Of a stretch of 64,000 nt of DNA, positions 27,248 to 39,122 are shown piece after piece. Every line of letters begins with the position of its first letter. Position 1 is the stretch's first letter. The translations under genes and the position numbers were made by a program. Origin of the DNA: Labilithrix sp. (GTDB taxonomy: Bacteria; Myxococcota_A; Polyangia; Polyangiales; Polyangiaceae); NCBI GenBank assembly GCA_019637175.1, contig JAHBWD010000008.1:62001-126000 (forward strand). The letters run 5' to 3'. The notes below the pieces were generated by a model that was not told the origin of the DNA, did no database searches, and saw nothing but the letters and a program-made list of their open reading frames with translations.

Positions 27248-27628
27248 TCACCGCCAGGCGAGCTCTCGCCGGGCGAAGCGCCGCAGCGTCGCGTAGCTCA
27301 CGCGCACGCCGGCGGCGCCGAGGCGTGCGTGGATGGCCGTCAGCGGATCGCCCTCGAGGAGCGCCGTGCGAATGGCGCCGCCGAGCGTCGCGAGCTGCGC
27401 CCACGACGGGCCGCGCGCCGGCTCGGGGCGCCGAGCGAGCGCGTCGAGCAGCTCGGTCGTGAGGTCGTCTGCGCAGACGACGCCGCGCGCGCGCGCGAGC
27501 GTGATGTAGCGGCGCACCGTCTTCGGATCGAGGCGGAGCCATCGCGCGATGGCCTTCACGCCGCGCCCTGCCTGCCAGAGGAGCAAGAGCTCGCGCAGAT
27601 CGAACGCCGAGATGGATCGGTACGCCAT
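27248..27628 (-). pseudogene. N-terminal fragment of IS21-family transposase (IstA)
   Basis: 126 residues beginning MAYRSISAFDLRELLLLWQ, a helix-turn-helix AIARWLRLDPKTVRRYI, and a second one near the end (VRVSYATLRRFARREL). This order and spacing match the first quarter of IS21 IstA proteins (usually near 500 residues), which begin MAYRE.. and continue after ..RF...E into the DDE domain. Here a stop follows at once and no DDE domain, istB or terminal repeats are seen downstream. It is therefore a remnant, or less likely a domesticated DNA-binding protein. No ribosome site precedes ATG 27628; 27629-27806 shows nothing else. Confidence 0.6.
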
Positions 27629-27806
27629 GGCGGGGGAGGAAAGACCCTGAACAATCCGCCCTACGTCGGCGTCATGGGTGCGCGCGACGCGGGCCAAACG
27701 CTCGATCCGCCGTCGCCGAACGTCGTGGCGAGGCAGACCGGCGACCCGAACGCGTCTCCTCGAGGGAAACGCGTGGCCTCCATCGCGCCGGCCGGTAGGC
27801 TGACGC

Positions 27807-28553
27807 ATGGAGCAAGGCGGCATCCCCCGGAACGGCAGACCGGCGGCGGCCTTGAGCACTTTCGGCGTCGCGCTCGCCATGACGGTCGTGGGATGTGCGA
27901 GCGCCGACGGCGCCGTGCCCGACGAGCCCTGGTCGATCCCGAGCGGCTCGAGCGAGCTCCACGCGGTGCCTGCTTCGAACCTCTGCGTGACGTCGGGAAA
28001 GGTCGACGCCCGCGTCGACCGCGGGATGCACGTCGACCAAGGCGGGATGCGCGGCGTCGTCGCGGGCGACGCGAGCCGCTCGGTCGAGCTCGCGTTTCGC
28101 TATCGAGGGCCGAGCGCGGAAGCGCGCGCGCTCGGCGGCGGCGAGCTCCGTCGGCAGATCGGGCTCAAGCTGCGCGCGCGTGACAGCTGCAACCTCGTGT
28201 ACGTCATGTGGCACCTCGGGGATCGCCCGGGCGTCTTCGTGTCGGTCAAGCACAACGCGGGCGCTTCGACCCACGCCGAGTGTGGACCGAACGGCTACCT
28301 CGCCGTCGAGCCGCGCGCTTCGGCGCCGGCGCCGGAGGTGACGCCCGGCGACTCGCACGTCCTCCGCGCCGACCTCGACGGTCTACGGCTGCGCGTCAGC
28401 GCCGACGGCGAGGTCGTGTGGACGGGCGAGCTACCCGCCGAGGCGCTCGAGGCCGACGGCCCGGCGGGCGTTCGTTCCGACAACGGCGCGTTCGACTTCG
28501 AGCTCCGCACGGCCGCGCCGGCCGGCGCCGCCGCCTGTCGCGCGCGCGATTGA
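27807..28553 (+). CDS. lipoprotein, concanavalin-like fold suspected; paralogue of 32572 gene
   Basis: 248 residues. Signal peptide and lipobox (ALAMTVVGC) precede a domain of about 180 residues of beta-strand character with motifs LCVTSGKVDAR, ELAFRYRGPS, ELRRQIGLKLRARDSCNLVYVMW, ADGEVVWTGELP and GPAGVRSDNGAFDFEL. The last block is typical of lectin-like/3-keto-disaccharide hydrolase-type beta sandwiches, so sugar binding is a guess. The protein at 32572-33270 is collinear with it. The two flank a UDP-sugar dehydrogenase and GlmS. The signal start near the 27807 ATG is preceded by CGCATGGAGC, a poor ribosome site. Confidence 0.72.
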   Translation: MEQGGIPRNGRPAAALSTFGVALAMTVVGCASADGAVPDEPWSIPSGSSELHAVPASNLCVTSGKVDARVDRGMHVDQGGMRGVVAGDASRSVELAFRYRGPSAEARALGGGELRRQIGLKLRARDSCNLVYVMWHLGDRPGVFVSVKHNAGASTHAECGPNGYLAVEPRASAPAPEVTPGDSHVLRADLDGLRLRVSADGEVVWTGELPAEALEADGPAGVRSDNGAFDFELRTAAPAGAAACRARD

Positions 28554-28879
28554 CGGTTCGCGCGCGCGCTCGATGAAATAGCCGACGAAGGTGCGGGCGA
28601 GGGCGTGCAGCGGCGTCCGCGGCGCGTCGAGGTCGAGGTGCTCGCCTTTCCATGTCGAGACGCTCGCGAGGAGCGCCATGGAAACATCGCCGGTGCCCGA
28701 CGCGTGGCTCGCGGCGAGGCGCGGCGGCCCGAATCGACACGGAAGTAGATCGCGGGAAAGTCTCGCGCCTCGTCCGAGGCGACGATCGCCTTCACGAGCG
28801 AGACGCCCGCTTCGACGGTCATCGTCTCGCCGACGTCCACAGCGTCGAATCCATGTCGCTCGGCGGCGCCGAGCGTCAT
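28431..28879 (-). pseudogene. frameshifted remnant of an unknown gene
   Basis: Region 28554-28995 has no intact gene. On the minus strand, reading from ATG 28879 gives VDVGETMTVEAGVSLVKAIV, continuing to FPAIYFRVDS with good third-position G/C use; at about 28730 the coding signal jumps by one base to another frame reading GTGDVSMALLASVSTWKGEH and HALARTFVGYFIERA. Joining them needs a single-base deletion. The second frame stays open to a stop at 28431 and so overlaps the convergent lipoprotein. Family not recognised. A sequencing error at 28730 would restore the gene. Confidence 0.4.
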
Positions 28880-28995
28880 CGCACCGTGGAAGCGTCATCG
28901 GCATGACGCTCGCGGAGAAATCGGCATCGGCGGGCTGAACGCGTCGCCGGTGAGGCCGTTGTTCATTCCGTCACCACGACCAAGGAGCCACGATC

Positions 28996-29370
28996 ATGGG
29001 AGAAGCAGTTCGCAAGCTGGAAACGTTCGACGAGCGATGCGCGGAGCGCGTCGACGTGAAAGCGGTCGTCGACGTCTTCGGCGACGACAACTTCTGGACG
29101 GGGCTCTCGGTGAACATCTCCGAAGGCGGGATCTTCGTCGCGACGTACGCCGCGGTGCCCATCGGCGCGCACGTGACCGTGCAAATCGCGATGAGATTCG
29201 AGGACGAGCCGCTCGTCGTCGACGCGGTCGTGCGCTGGACGCGCGCCGCGTGCGCCGACGCGCCGCCCGGCATCGGCCTCCAGTTCGTCGACATCGACGA
29301 GCGGACGATCGCGCGCGTGCGCGAGTTCATTCAGACGGTGCGCGAGCCTCTCCTCTACGAGGCCGAGTGA
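28996..29370 (+). CDS. PilZ domain protein
   Basis: 124 residues. RCAERVDVKAVVDV gives the arginine-containing N-terminal motif, NISEGGIFVAT the NxSxxG c-di-GMP motif, and PIGAHVTVQIAMRF plus ADAPPGIGLQFVDID the barrel strands seen in the myxobacterial PilZ subgroup (TIGR02266-like). AAGGAG lies 9 nt before ATG 28996. It is followed after 73 nt by the UDP-sugar dehydrogenase gene on the same strand, so c-di-GMP control of polysaccharide precursor supply is conceivable but unproven. Confidence 0.85.
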   Translation: MGEAVRKLETFDERCAERVDVKAVVDVFGDDNFWTGLSVNISEGGIFVATYAAVPIGAHVTVQIAMRFEDEPLVVDAVVRWTRAACADAPPGIGLQFVDIDERTIARVREFIQTVREPLLYEAE

Positions 29371-29443
29371 CGGTGGCGTGGATGGTGCAGCGCCACGCGC
29401 TGCGAGAGACGAACACGAAGAAAAAGGAACGAAGGAGCATTCG

Positions 29444-30724
<1,281 letters not shown>

Positions 30725-30739
30725 TCCACGGAGGATGTG

Positions 30740-32571
<1,832 letters not shown>

Positions 32572-32575
<4 letters not shown>

Positions 32576-33270
32576 GCCGCGCGCGCACCGCCTTCTTCTC
32601 CTTCCTTGCGATCTCGATGGGGTGCCGCGCCACGGGGCCGGCACCCCGCCCGATCGTCGCGCAGACGTCGTCGCTCGAGCGCGTGGCGGCGGCGGATCTC
32701 TGCGTGACGTCGGGCAAGGTGAGCGCGCGCGGCGCCGGCGTGATGAACGTCGACACCGGCGGAATGCGCGCGGTCGTACGCGGCGACGCGAGCCGCGTCG
32801 CCGAGATCGCGTTCACGTATCGCGGGCCGAGCGGAGCGACGAGACCGCTCGCGAGCGGCGAGCTCCGCCGGCAGATCGGCCTCAAGCTCCGCGCGCACGA
32901 CACGTGCAACCTCGTTTACGTGATGTGGCGCGTCGAGCCGTCGCCCGGCGTCGTCGTCTCGATCAAGTCGAACCCCGGCCGCTCCTCGCACGCCGAGTGC
33001 GGCGCCGGCGGGTACGAGAACCTGCGCTCCGACGTACCTCGCGTCGCGCCGTCGATCGTCGTGGGCGAGCGTCATGTGTTGCGCGCCGAGCTCGTCGGTC
33101 GTTCGCTCCGCGTGCTCGCCGACGGCGAGGTCGCGTGGGAAGGGCGCCTGCCGAGGGCGGCGTTCGCCGTCGACGGTCCGGCAGGCGTGCGATCGGACAA
33201 CGGCAACTTCGACTTCGAGCTGCGCGTGCCCGGGGAGCCGAAGCACGACGCGCCGTGCGGCTGGCGATGA
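32572..33270 (+). CDS. lipoprotein, paralogue of the 27807 protein
   Basis: 232 residues from GTG 32572, whose last two bases belong to the glmS stop (GTGA). Signal peptide with lipobox AISMGC. The body repeats the motifs of the 27807 protein: LCVTSGKVSAR, IAFTYRGPSG, ELRRQIGLKLRAHDTCNLVYVMW, HAECGAGGYENL and GPAGVRSDNGNFDFEL. Probably an envelope beta-sandwich protein with a sugar-related role (inference from its coupling to glmS). A coupled lipoprotein behind glmS is unusual. Region 33271-33397 holds nothing recognisable. Confidence 0.75.
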
Positions 33271-33397
33271 CCTGCGCGACACGCGTCATCGCGATGACGC
33301 CTCGTCGCGCCGTTGACGCCGTCGCGCGGCGATCCGCGCGAAGATCCGCGTTTTCTGCGCGCCGGCCGGTGGGCGCGGCGCGTGCAAGCAACCCGAC

Positions 33398-34051
33398 ATG
33401 AGATTTCGTCTGACGCTCGCCGGCGCTACCGTCGGGCTCTTCGTCGGCATCGCGTGCTCGGGGCCTCCCTTGCCGGAGGCCGCGCGCAGCAGCGGCGCGG
33501 CGCCCGACGGCGCGGAGACGTTCACCGCGTCCGAGCCGATGGCCGAGCCGGACGCCGGGCCGACCGGAACGTGCGGCGAGATCGTGTGCGCGCCCAGCGA
33601 GCGCTGCATCGAGGATCGCTGCATCGAGGCATGTCCGGCGGGGACGGTGATCTGCGAGCGCAAGTGCGTCGAGCCGAACGCCTCACTCGAGCACTGCGGG
33701 GCGACGCCGGGATGCGGCGTCACCGGAGGGACCGCGGGCGCGCGCTGCACCGGCGGATCCATCTGCATCGGCGGACAGTGCCTCGGCGACTGCAGCGACG
33801 GAACGGTCGCCTGCGCGTCCGCGGGAGGCGACGTCTGCGTGGATCTACGCAGCGACGACGCGAACTGCGGAGGCTGCGGTCACCGCTGCACGGGCGGAAA
33901 GAGCTGCTCGTTCGGCCTCTGCTGCGCGTCGGGCGAGACCGCGTGCATGGGAACGTGCGTCGACACGAGCTCGAACCCGTCGGCCTGCGGCGGGTGCGGC
34001 GTCACGTGCGCACAGGACGAGACCTGCGTCGCCGGAGCGTGCACGCCATGA
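33398..34051 (+). CDS. cysteine-rich secreted lipoprotein
   Basis: 217 residues with signal and lipobox (GLFVGIACSG), an acidic/Ala linker, then about 150 residues with over 25 cysteines in short motifs such as CGEIVCAPSERCIEDRCIEAC and NCGGCGHRCTGG. The CGGCG..C repeats are common in Polyangia surface proteins and form disulphide-stabilised knots; function unknown. Its stop overlaps the start of the next large lipoprotein gene (ATGA), so the two are co-translated. Confidence 0.75.
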   Translation: MRFRLTLAGATVGLFVGIACSGPPLPEAARSSGAAPDGAETFTASEPMAEPDAGPTGTCGEIVCAPSERCIEDRCIEACPAGTVICERKCVEPNASLEHCGATPGCGVTGGTAGARCTGGSICIGGQCLGDCSDGTVACASAGGDVCVDLRSDDANCGGCGHRCTGGKSCSFGLCCASGETACMGTCVDTSSNPSACGGCGVTCAQDETCVAGACTP

Positions 34052-36882
34052 AGCGCGCCGTCTTCGTCGCGATCGCGCTCACCACCGCGTGTCATGCCCA
34101 GCCGCCGCCGGAGGAAGACTCCCAAGTCGGGATCACGATCGGGAGGCCGGCGAGTGGAACCTCGGCGCCGTGCCCCGACGGCGACAGGCCCCTGCTCGCG
34201 CCGGCCGCCCTCGCCACGACGCCGACGTCGTGCACGTTCAACCCGTGCGATCCCTACTGCAGGGTGTACCTCGACACCGCGCCGGGGGTCGACGGCGGAG
34301 GCTCGTTCACCTCGGGCGACGGCGGCCTCGGCCTCGCGAGCGCCGACGCCGGCGCCGCGGCGAGCGCGTGCGCGAGCCTCTCGCCGCTCTCCGACGTCGC
34401 GATGACCGTGACGTCACTGAGCCCCGTGACCACCTCGCCCGCGAGCGCTTCCTTCACCACCGCGCTCGTGCCCGCGGGGTGCCTCCCCGGCGCGTTCGCG
34501 CCGCTCTGGGGCGCGAGCCGGTACGATCTCGGCGTCGTCAGCGCCGGCGGCGCTTACACGCACGTCGTCCCCGTCCCTGCGAACGTCGCCGTCACCGCGT
34601 ACGCGGGATCGCTCTCGGTGTCGGCGAACGTCGCCGTCACGGTGCTCGTCAACGACGTGAGCGCGGCGCCGTCGGGCTTCAACGTCGCGAGCTTCTCCGG
34701 CGCCGCGAGCAGCACCGAGGCGGCGCCCGCGTTCCTCTACCCGTACGACGGGACGATCTTCCCGCTCGGCCTCTCGGCGCCGCTCGTGATGTGGAAGCGC
34801 GCAGCGGGAACGGCTGCGGCGAAGGCGGTCCGCGTCACGCTCAAGTTCCCCGCGACGGGCACGAGCACGTTCCGGTGGACGGCGATCGTCGCCGAAGGGA
34901 GCGAGCGCTTTCAGATCCCGCAGAGCGCGTGGACCGCGTTCGACCAGACCGCGAAGGGTTCGCTCGGCGCGATCGAGATCCAACGCATCGACAGCAAGAG
35001 CAAGCTCCAGAGCGCGACCACGATCGGCGTTCGCTTCGCGACCGCGAACCTTCGCGGGAGGATCTACTACACGAACTACGCCTCGACGGCGGACGTCAAG
35101 CGCGTGCTGCCGTTCGGCAACGCCGCGCCGACGAGCGCGTTCACGCCTCCGATCGCGAAGAACTGCGGCGTGTGCCACACGTTCAGCGCGTCGGGGAACA
35201 AGTTCGTCACGAGCTCTCACGGCGACGCGGCGACGCTGGGATACAACACGTTCGGCATCTCGAACGTGCAGGTGAACGGCGACCTCGCGGCGCTCCACGC
35301 CGGTCCCGCGGGCTCGGGCGACAGCCGCGGCCTCGCGTTCGCGGCCGTCACGCGCGACGGCACGTACGCGCTGCTCGCGAACAACTGGTGGGGCAACCCC
35401 AACAACGGTTCGAACGCCACCACGGCCGGATCGGCCGGCGCCGCGTTCAAGGTCTTCCGCTTGCCCACGACGCCCGGCGCGGCGACCGACGTGACCGCGT
35501 CCGGGTTCGGAGGCGCGAGCAACGCGTGGGGCCTCGGCGGCGCGACGCCGATCCAGATGTACACGCCGGCGTTCTCGCCCGACGACAAGCGTCTCGTGTA
35601 CGTCAACGGCGACGCGACCGGCGACGCCTCCGACGCGAAGGCCGCGTCACGGCAAGGCGTGAGCACGCTCGAGTTCGACGAAGCCACCAAGCGCTTCTCG
35701 AATCGCCGGCTCATCGTGAAGACGACGACGGGAACCGCGCGCTACGTCCGCTGGCCGATGTGGGAGCTCGACTCGCGCAGCGTCATCTATCAGTCCGCGG
35801 CGACGAACGACGACGACGGCTTCGACTGGTACGCCGGCATGCTCCCGTCCGGTTGCTGCGGGCGGAAGAAGGTGCGCGGCGAGCTCTGGTCCGTCGACGC
35901 CACCGCGGCTTCGCCCACGCCCGTCTCACTCACCGAGATCAACAAAGGCCTCGGCGCGTCGAGCCCGCTCGGCACCGACGACACCAACCGGACGTACCAG
36001 CCGACGATGCTCGGCGTCGCCGCGGGCGGCTATCGATGGGCGGTGCTCACCTCGGTGCGCGCGTGGGGCAACATGCTCAACACGGGCACCGGCGCGCTCT
36101 CGACGATGACGAACAAGCTCTGGGTCGCCGCGATCGACGACACGCCGAGCGGCGCCGTCGACCGGAGCCACCCGCCGTTCTTCCTGCCGAACCAAGACGC
36201 GTCGGCCTCCGTCCTCAACGAGCGCGGGTACTGGGCCCTCGAGGCGTGCAAGCCCGCCGACGTCGCGAGCTCGGTGTGCGCGTCGAGCGAAGACTGCTGC
36301 GGGTACAATCCGGCGGCGCCCGGCAGCTCGTCGGCGATGTGCCTCGTCGACGCTCCGCTCACGAGCCCGCCGACGTTCCACTGCAAGTCGACGTCGGCCG
36401 CGAGCTGTCGCGCCCTCACGGAGACGTGCACGAGCGACTCTTCGTGTTGCGGCTTCCCCACCACCCGCTGCGTGAACGGCGCCTGCCAGAATCCACCGCC
36501 GATCGCGAAGCACACCGCCGCGTCGTTCATCCGCGACTACAGCGCGGAGTGTACGACCGGCAAGCGCCTCGCCTGGCGCGCGTTCGAGTACCGCTCGACG
36601 TTTCCTGCGGCGCCGGGCGCTTCGATCGCCTTCTCGGCGGCGACCGCGGCGACGCAGAGCGGGCTCGCGTCCGCCGTCCCCGTGCCGCTCGGCACGCAGA
36701 CCGCGACGAACGCGAGCTGGGTCGGCGTCGACGTGGATCCGCGCTTCAGGGCCGCGACGCCGCGGCAGACGTCGAAGGCTTGGCTGCGCGTCGTGATGGC
36801 GTTCACGCCCGCGGTGGGCGGCGCCGGAACGCCGCTGCTCACCGATTGGCGTCAGTCGTTCGACTGCGTCGACGCGGAGTAG
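34048..36882 (+). CDS. large secreted lipoprotein with single heme-c motif
   Basis: 944 residues. Lipobox IALTTAC; FNPCDPYC near 70; a beta-rich middle with a possible propeller; a heme-binding CGVCHTFSASGNK near 375; later Cys pairs (SSEDCCGYNP, TSDSSCCGFPT), and a C-terminal module beginning SFIRDYSAEC and ending TDWRQSFDCVDAE. It may be a periplasmic or surface electron carrier or sensor; family not recognised. The NPCDPYC and C-terminal modules recur in the 56124 protein. Coupled to the Cys-rich lipoprotein by ATGA. It runs 44 nt into the convergent protease gene. Confidence 0.75.
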   Translation: MKRAVFVAIALTTACHAQPPPEEDSQVGITIGRPASGTSAPCPDGDRPLLAPAALATTPTSCTFNPCDPYCRVYLDTAPGVDGGGSFTSGDGGLGLASADAGAAASACASLSPLSDVAMTVTSLSPVTTSPASASFTTALVPAGCLPGAFAPLWGASRYDLGVVSAGGAYTHVVPVPANVAVTAYAGSLSVSANVAVTVLVNDVSAAPSGFNVASFSGAASSTEAAPAFLYPYDGTIFPLGLSAPLVMWKRAAGTAAAKAVRVTLKFPATGTSTFRWTAIVAEGSERFQIPQSAWTAFDQTAKGSLGAIEIQRIDSKSKLQSATTIGVRFATANLRGRIYYTNYASTADVKRVLPFGNAAPTSAFTPPIAKNCGVCHTFSASGNKFVTSSHGDAATLGYNTFGISNVQVNGDLAALHAGPAGSGDSRGLAFAAVTRDGTYALLANNWWGNPNNGSNATTAGSAGAAFKVFRLPTTPGAATDVTASGFGGASNAWGLGGATPIQMYTPAFSPDDKRLVYVNGDATGDASDAKAASRQGVSTLEFDEATKRFSNRRLIVKTTTGTARYVRWPMWELDSRSVIYQSAATNDDDGFDWYAGMLPSGCCGRKKVRGELWSVDATAASPTPVSLTEINKGLGASSPLGTDDTNRTYQPTMLGVAAGGYRWAVLTSVRAWGNMLNTGTGALSTMTNKLWVAAIDDTPSGAVDRSHPPFFLPNQDASASVLNERGYWALEACKPADVASSVCASSEDCCGYNPAAPGSSSAMCLVDAPLTSPPTFHCKSTSAASCRALTETCTSDSSCCGFPTTRCVNGACQNPPPIAKHTAASFIRDYSAECTTGKRLAWRAFEYRSTFPAAPGASIAFSAATAATQSGLASAVPVPLGTQTATNASWVGVDVDPRFRAATPRQTSKAWLRVVMAFTPAVGGAGTPLLTDWRQSFDCVDAE

Positions 36883-37624
36883 TCGCGCGGATCGCCCGGA
36901 CGATCGCGAGCGCCGCGACGCCGATCCACGGAGCGACGCCCGACGCGCCCGAGCGAGGCGAGCCGACGTGACATCCGGGATCGGCGGCGTCGTCCTGACG
37001 CGACCGGTAGATGACGCGGAGGCCTTGGAGATCGTCCTTCGCCGGCGTCGATCGCGCGGCGCGCGCGGCGACGGGATACATCAGCGATGCTTCGTAGCGA
37101 GGCTCGTCGGCCAAGCCGAGCGCGTGGCCGACCTCGTGCGCCATCGCGCGCGCGAGATCGTGCGGCCGGTCTTGCCCCGAGGCCGCGGGCGAGACGTCGT
37201 CGATCGCGCTGAAGCGGTAGCGACCGTTCAACACGATGTCCGCGTCGAGGATCGCGCCCGTGCGATCGTCGAAGGTGAGGATCGTCACGGCGAGGGCCTC
37301 GCCGCCGAGTCCGTCCGGCGCGAAGAAGACGCCGTTCTTGCCGTCGAACCCCGGCTCGAGCTCCGCGTGAAGGCTCGCGACGACGAGCGCGGGCGCGCCG
37401 CTTCGTTCGCTCCACGCCTCGAGCGCCGCGACGACGGCGCGCTCACCGCCGTCGATGCTCTGCATCGACGCATCGACGTGCCATTCGACCGAAGGTCGTG
37501 ACCAACGCACGACGTCTCCCGCGGTCGTGCGTTTGACCTCGTACGCGTGCGCGGCGGACGCGTGAGTCGAGAGCGCGACCGCGAGACCGGCGACGACGAG
37601 CGTCGCGCGACGGCTGTAGACCAT
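36839..37624 (-). CDS. matrixin-type zinc metalloprotease with C-terminal anchor
   Basis: 261 residues. Signal peptide (VVAGLAVALSTHASAAHA), then a catalytic domain with the metzincin motif HEVGHALGLADEP near 170 and Met-turn SLMYP near 188; the third zinc ligand is Asp in place of His, as in some matrixin-like families. The tail has a Cys, a hydrophobic helix (GVAPWIGVAALAIVRAI) and an Arg cluster, resembling MYXO-CTERM sorting. It probably cleaves extracellular protein. It converges with and overlaps the 34048 gene. Upstream gap 37625-37901 (277 nt) shows no gene. Confidence 0.82.
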   Translation of the reverse strand: MVYSRRATLVVAGLAVALSTHASAAHAYEVKRTTAGDVVRWSRPSVEWHVDASMQSIDGGERAVVAALEAWSERSGAPALVVASLHAELEPGFDGKNGVFFAPDGLGGEALAVTILTFDDRTGAILDADIVLNGRYRFSAIDDVSPAASGQDRPHDLARAMAHEVGHALGLADEPRYEASLMYPVAARAARSTPAKDDLQGLRVIYRSRQDDAADPGCHVGSPRSGASGVAPWIGVAALAIVRAIRATTPRRRSRTTDANR

Positions 37625-37901
37625 GACGACGGAGAACGGTCGCCGGCGCGGTTCCTACAGCACCCCTGGGTCATTTTCGACCTCACACGCAGCATGGCGA
37701 AATGACGCACGTATACCCCTTTGGGGGGACGAGACGTCCGCCCGTGCCTGAAAACGCCGCGGATCGTGCGTCGAGCGCCGAACGCGCACCGCGCGTCGCG
37801 CCACGCGAAGCGGAGCGCGCTCGAGCGCGCTCGCGCATTCTCGACGTTCGTCACGTCGCGACGACCTTGGCGTCGCTTTGCGCGCCGGCTAGTGTCGATC
37901 C

Positions 37902-39113
37902 ATGACTCGCGAGCCGAGCAACCCGACACGCGAGCTTCAGCGCGAGGCGATTCTGAACGCGAAGGGTCGACCGCGGCTGCTGCTCGTGGAAGACGATCCC
38001 GATCTCCGCACGGCGCTCACGCGAAACCTCGCCGAAGGCTTCGAGGTGACCGCGGTCGGTACGGGAACGAGCGCGGTCGATCTCCTCGTTCGCGTCACCT
38101 TCGACGTCGTCTTGAGCGACATCGGTCTCCCGGGGATCTCGGGGATCGATCTGTTGAGCCTCGTGCGCAGCTACGATCTGGAGGTCCCCGTCGTGCTCAT
38201 GACGGGACAGCCGACGGTCGACACCGCCGTCGCGGCGATGGAGTTCGGCGCGCTCGCGTACGTCCGCAAGCCCTTCGACTTCGGCGACATCACCGAGAAG
38301 CTCTCGCGCGCGGCCACGCTCGCGCGGCTCGCCCGCGCGAAGCGCGAGGCGATCGACGCCGGGCTCGGCGGCTCGCCGCTCGCGGGGGATCGCGCCGGCC
38401 TCTCGGCGACCTTCGATCGCGCGCTCGCCGAGCTGTGGATCGCGTTCCAGCCGATCGTCGACAGCCAGTCGCGTCGCACCGCGGCCTACGAGGCCCTCAT
38501 GCGCACGAACGAGCCGACGATGCCCAACCCCGGCGTGCTCCTCACCGCCGCCGAGCGTCTCGGCCGGCTCGACGATCTCGGTCGAAAGGTCAGGGCGCAG
38601 ACCGCCGCGGCCTTCTCGCAGATGGATCGCGACGTCACGCTCTTCGTGAACCTCCACTCGACCGATCTGCTCGATCCCGAGCTCTACGATTCGCGCGCGC
38701 CGCTCTCCAAGATCGCGCCGCGCGTCGTGCTCGAGATCACCGAGCGAGCCGCGCTCGACGGCGTGAAGGATCTGCGCCCGCGCACGCGCGCGCTCCGCGA
38801 GCTCGGCTTCCGGATCGCCGTCGACGATCTCGGCGCCGGCTACGCGGGCCTCTCGAGCTTCATCATGCTCGAGCCCGAGCTGGTCAAGCTCGACATGTCG
38901 CTCATTCGCGGGATCGATCGCTCGCCGGTGCAGCACCGCATCGTCCAGACGCTCACGGCGCTGTGCCGCGAGCTCAGCATGCAATGCGTCGCCGAAGGGG
39001 TGGAGACGCCCGGCGAGCTCGGCCGCGTGCTCGAGCTCGGATGCGATTACCTCCAGGGATACCTGTTCGGCCGTCCGGCACGCGAGATCGCTCCGGCGGC
39101 GAAGACGTGGTGA
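37902..39113 (+). CDS. response regulator with EAL phosphodiesterase domain
   Basis: 403 residues, paralogue of the 18084 gene: receiver about 27-145 (LLVEDDPDL, LSDIGLPGISG, RKPFD) and EAL domain about 170-400 with intact YEALMR, FVNLHS, LEITE, VDDLGAGYAG, LVKLDMS, AEGVET and LQGYLFGRP. It should degrade c-di-GMP under phosphorylation control. It is the first gene of a plus-strand block of five signalling genes with gaps of 15 nt or less or overlaps, so one of the kinases behind it is the likely donor. No strong ribosome site precedes ATG 37902. Confidence 0.92.
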   Translation: MTREPSNPTRELQREAILNAKGRPRLLLVEDDPDLRTALTRNLAEGFEVTAVGTGTSAVDLLVRVTFDVVLSDIGLPGISGIDLLSLVRSYDLEVPVVLMTGQPTVDTAVAAMEFGALAYVRKPFDFGDITEKLSRAATLARLARAKREAIDAGLGGSPLAGDRAGLSATFDRALAELWIAFQPIVDSQSRRTAAYEALMRTNEPTMPNPGVLLTAAERLGRLDDLGRKVRAQTAAAFSQMDRDVTLFVNLHSTDLLDPELYDSRAPLSKIAPRVVLEITERAALDGVKDLRPRTRALRELGFRIAVDDLGAGYAGLSSFIMLEPELVKLDMSLIRGIDRSPVQHRIVQTLTALCRELSMQCVAEGVETPGELGRVLELGCDYLQGYLFGRPAREIAPAAKTW

Positions 39114-39122
39114 AGCGCACGC

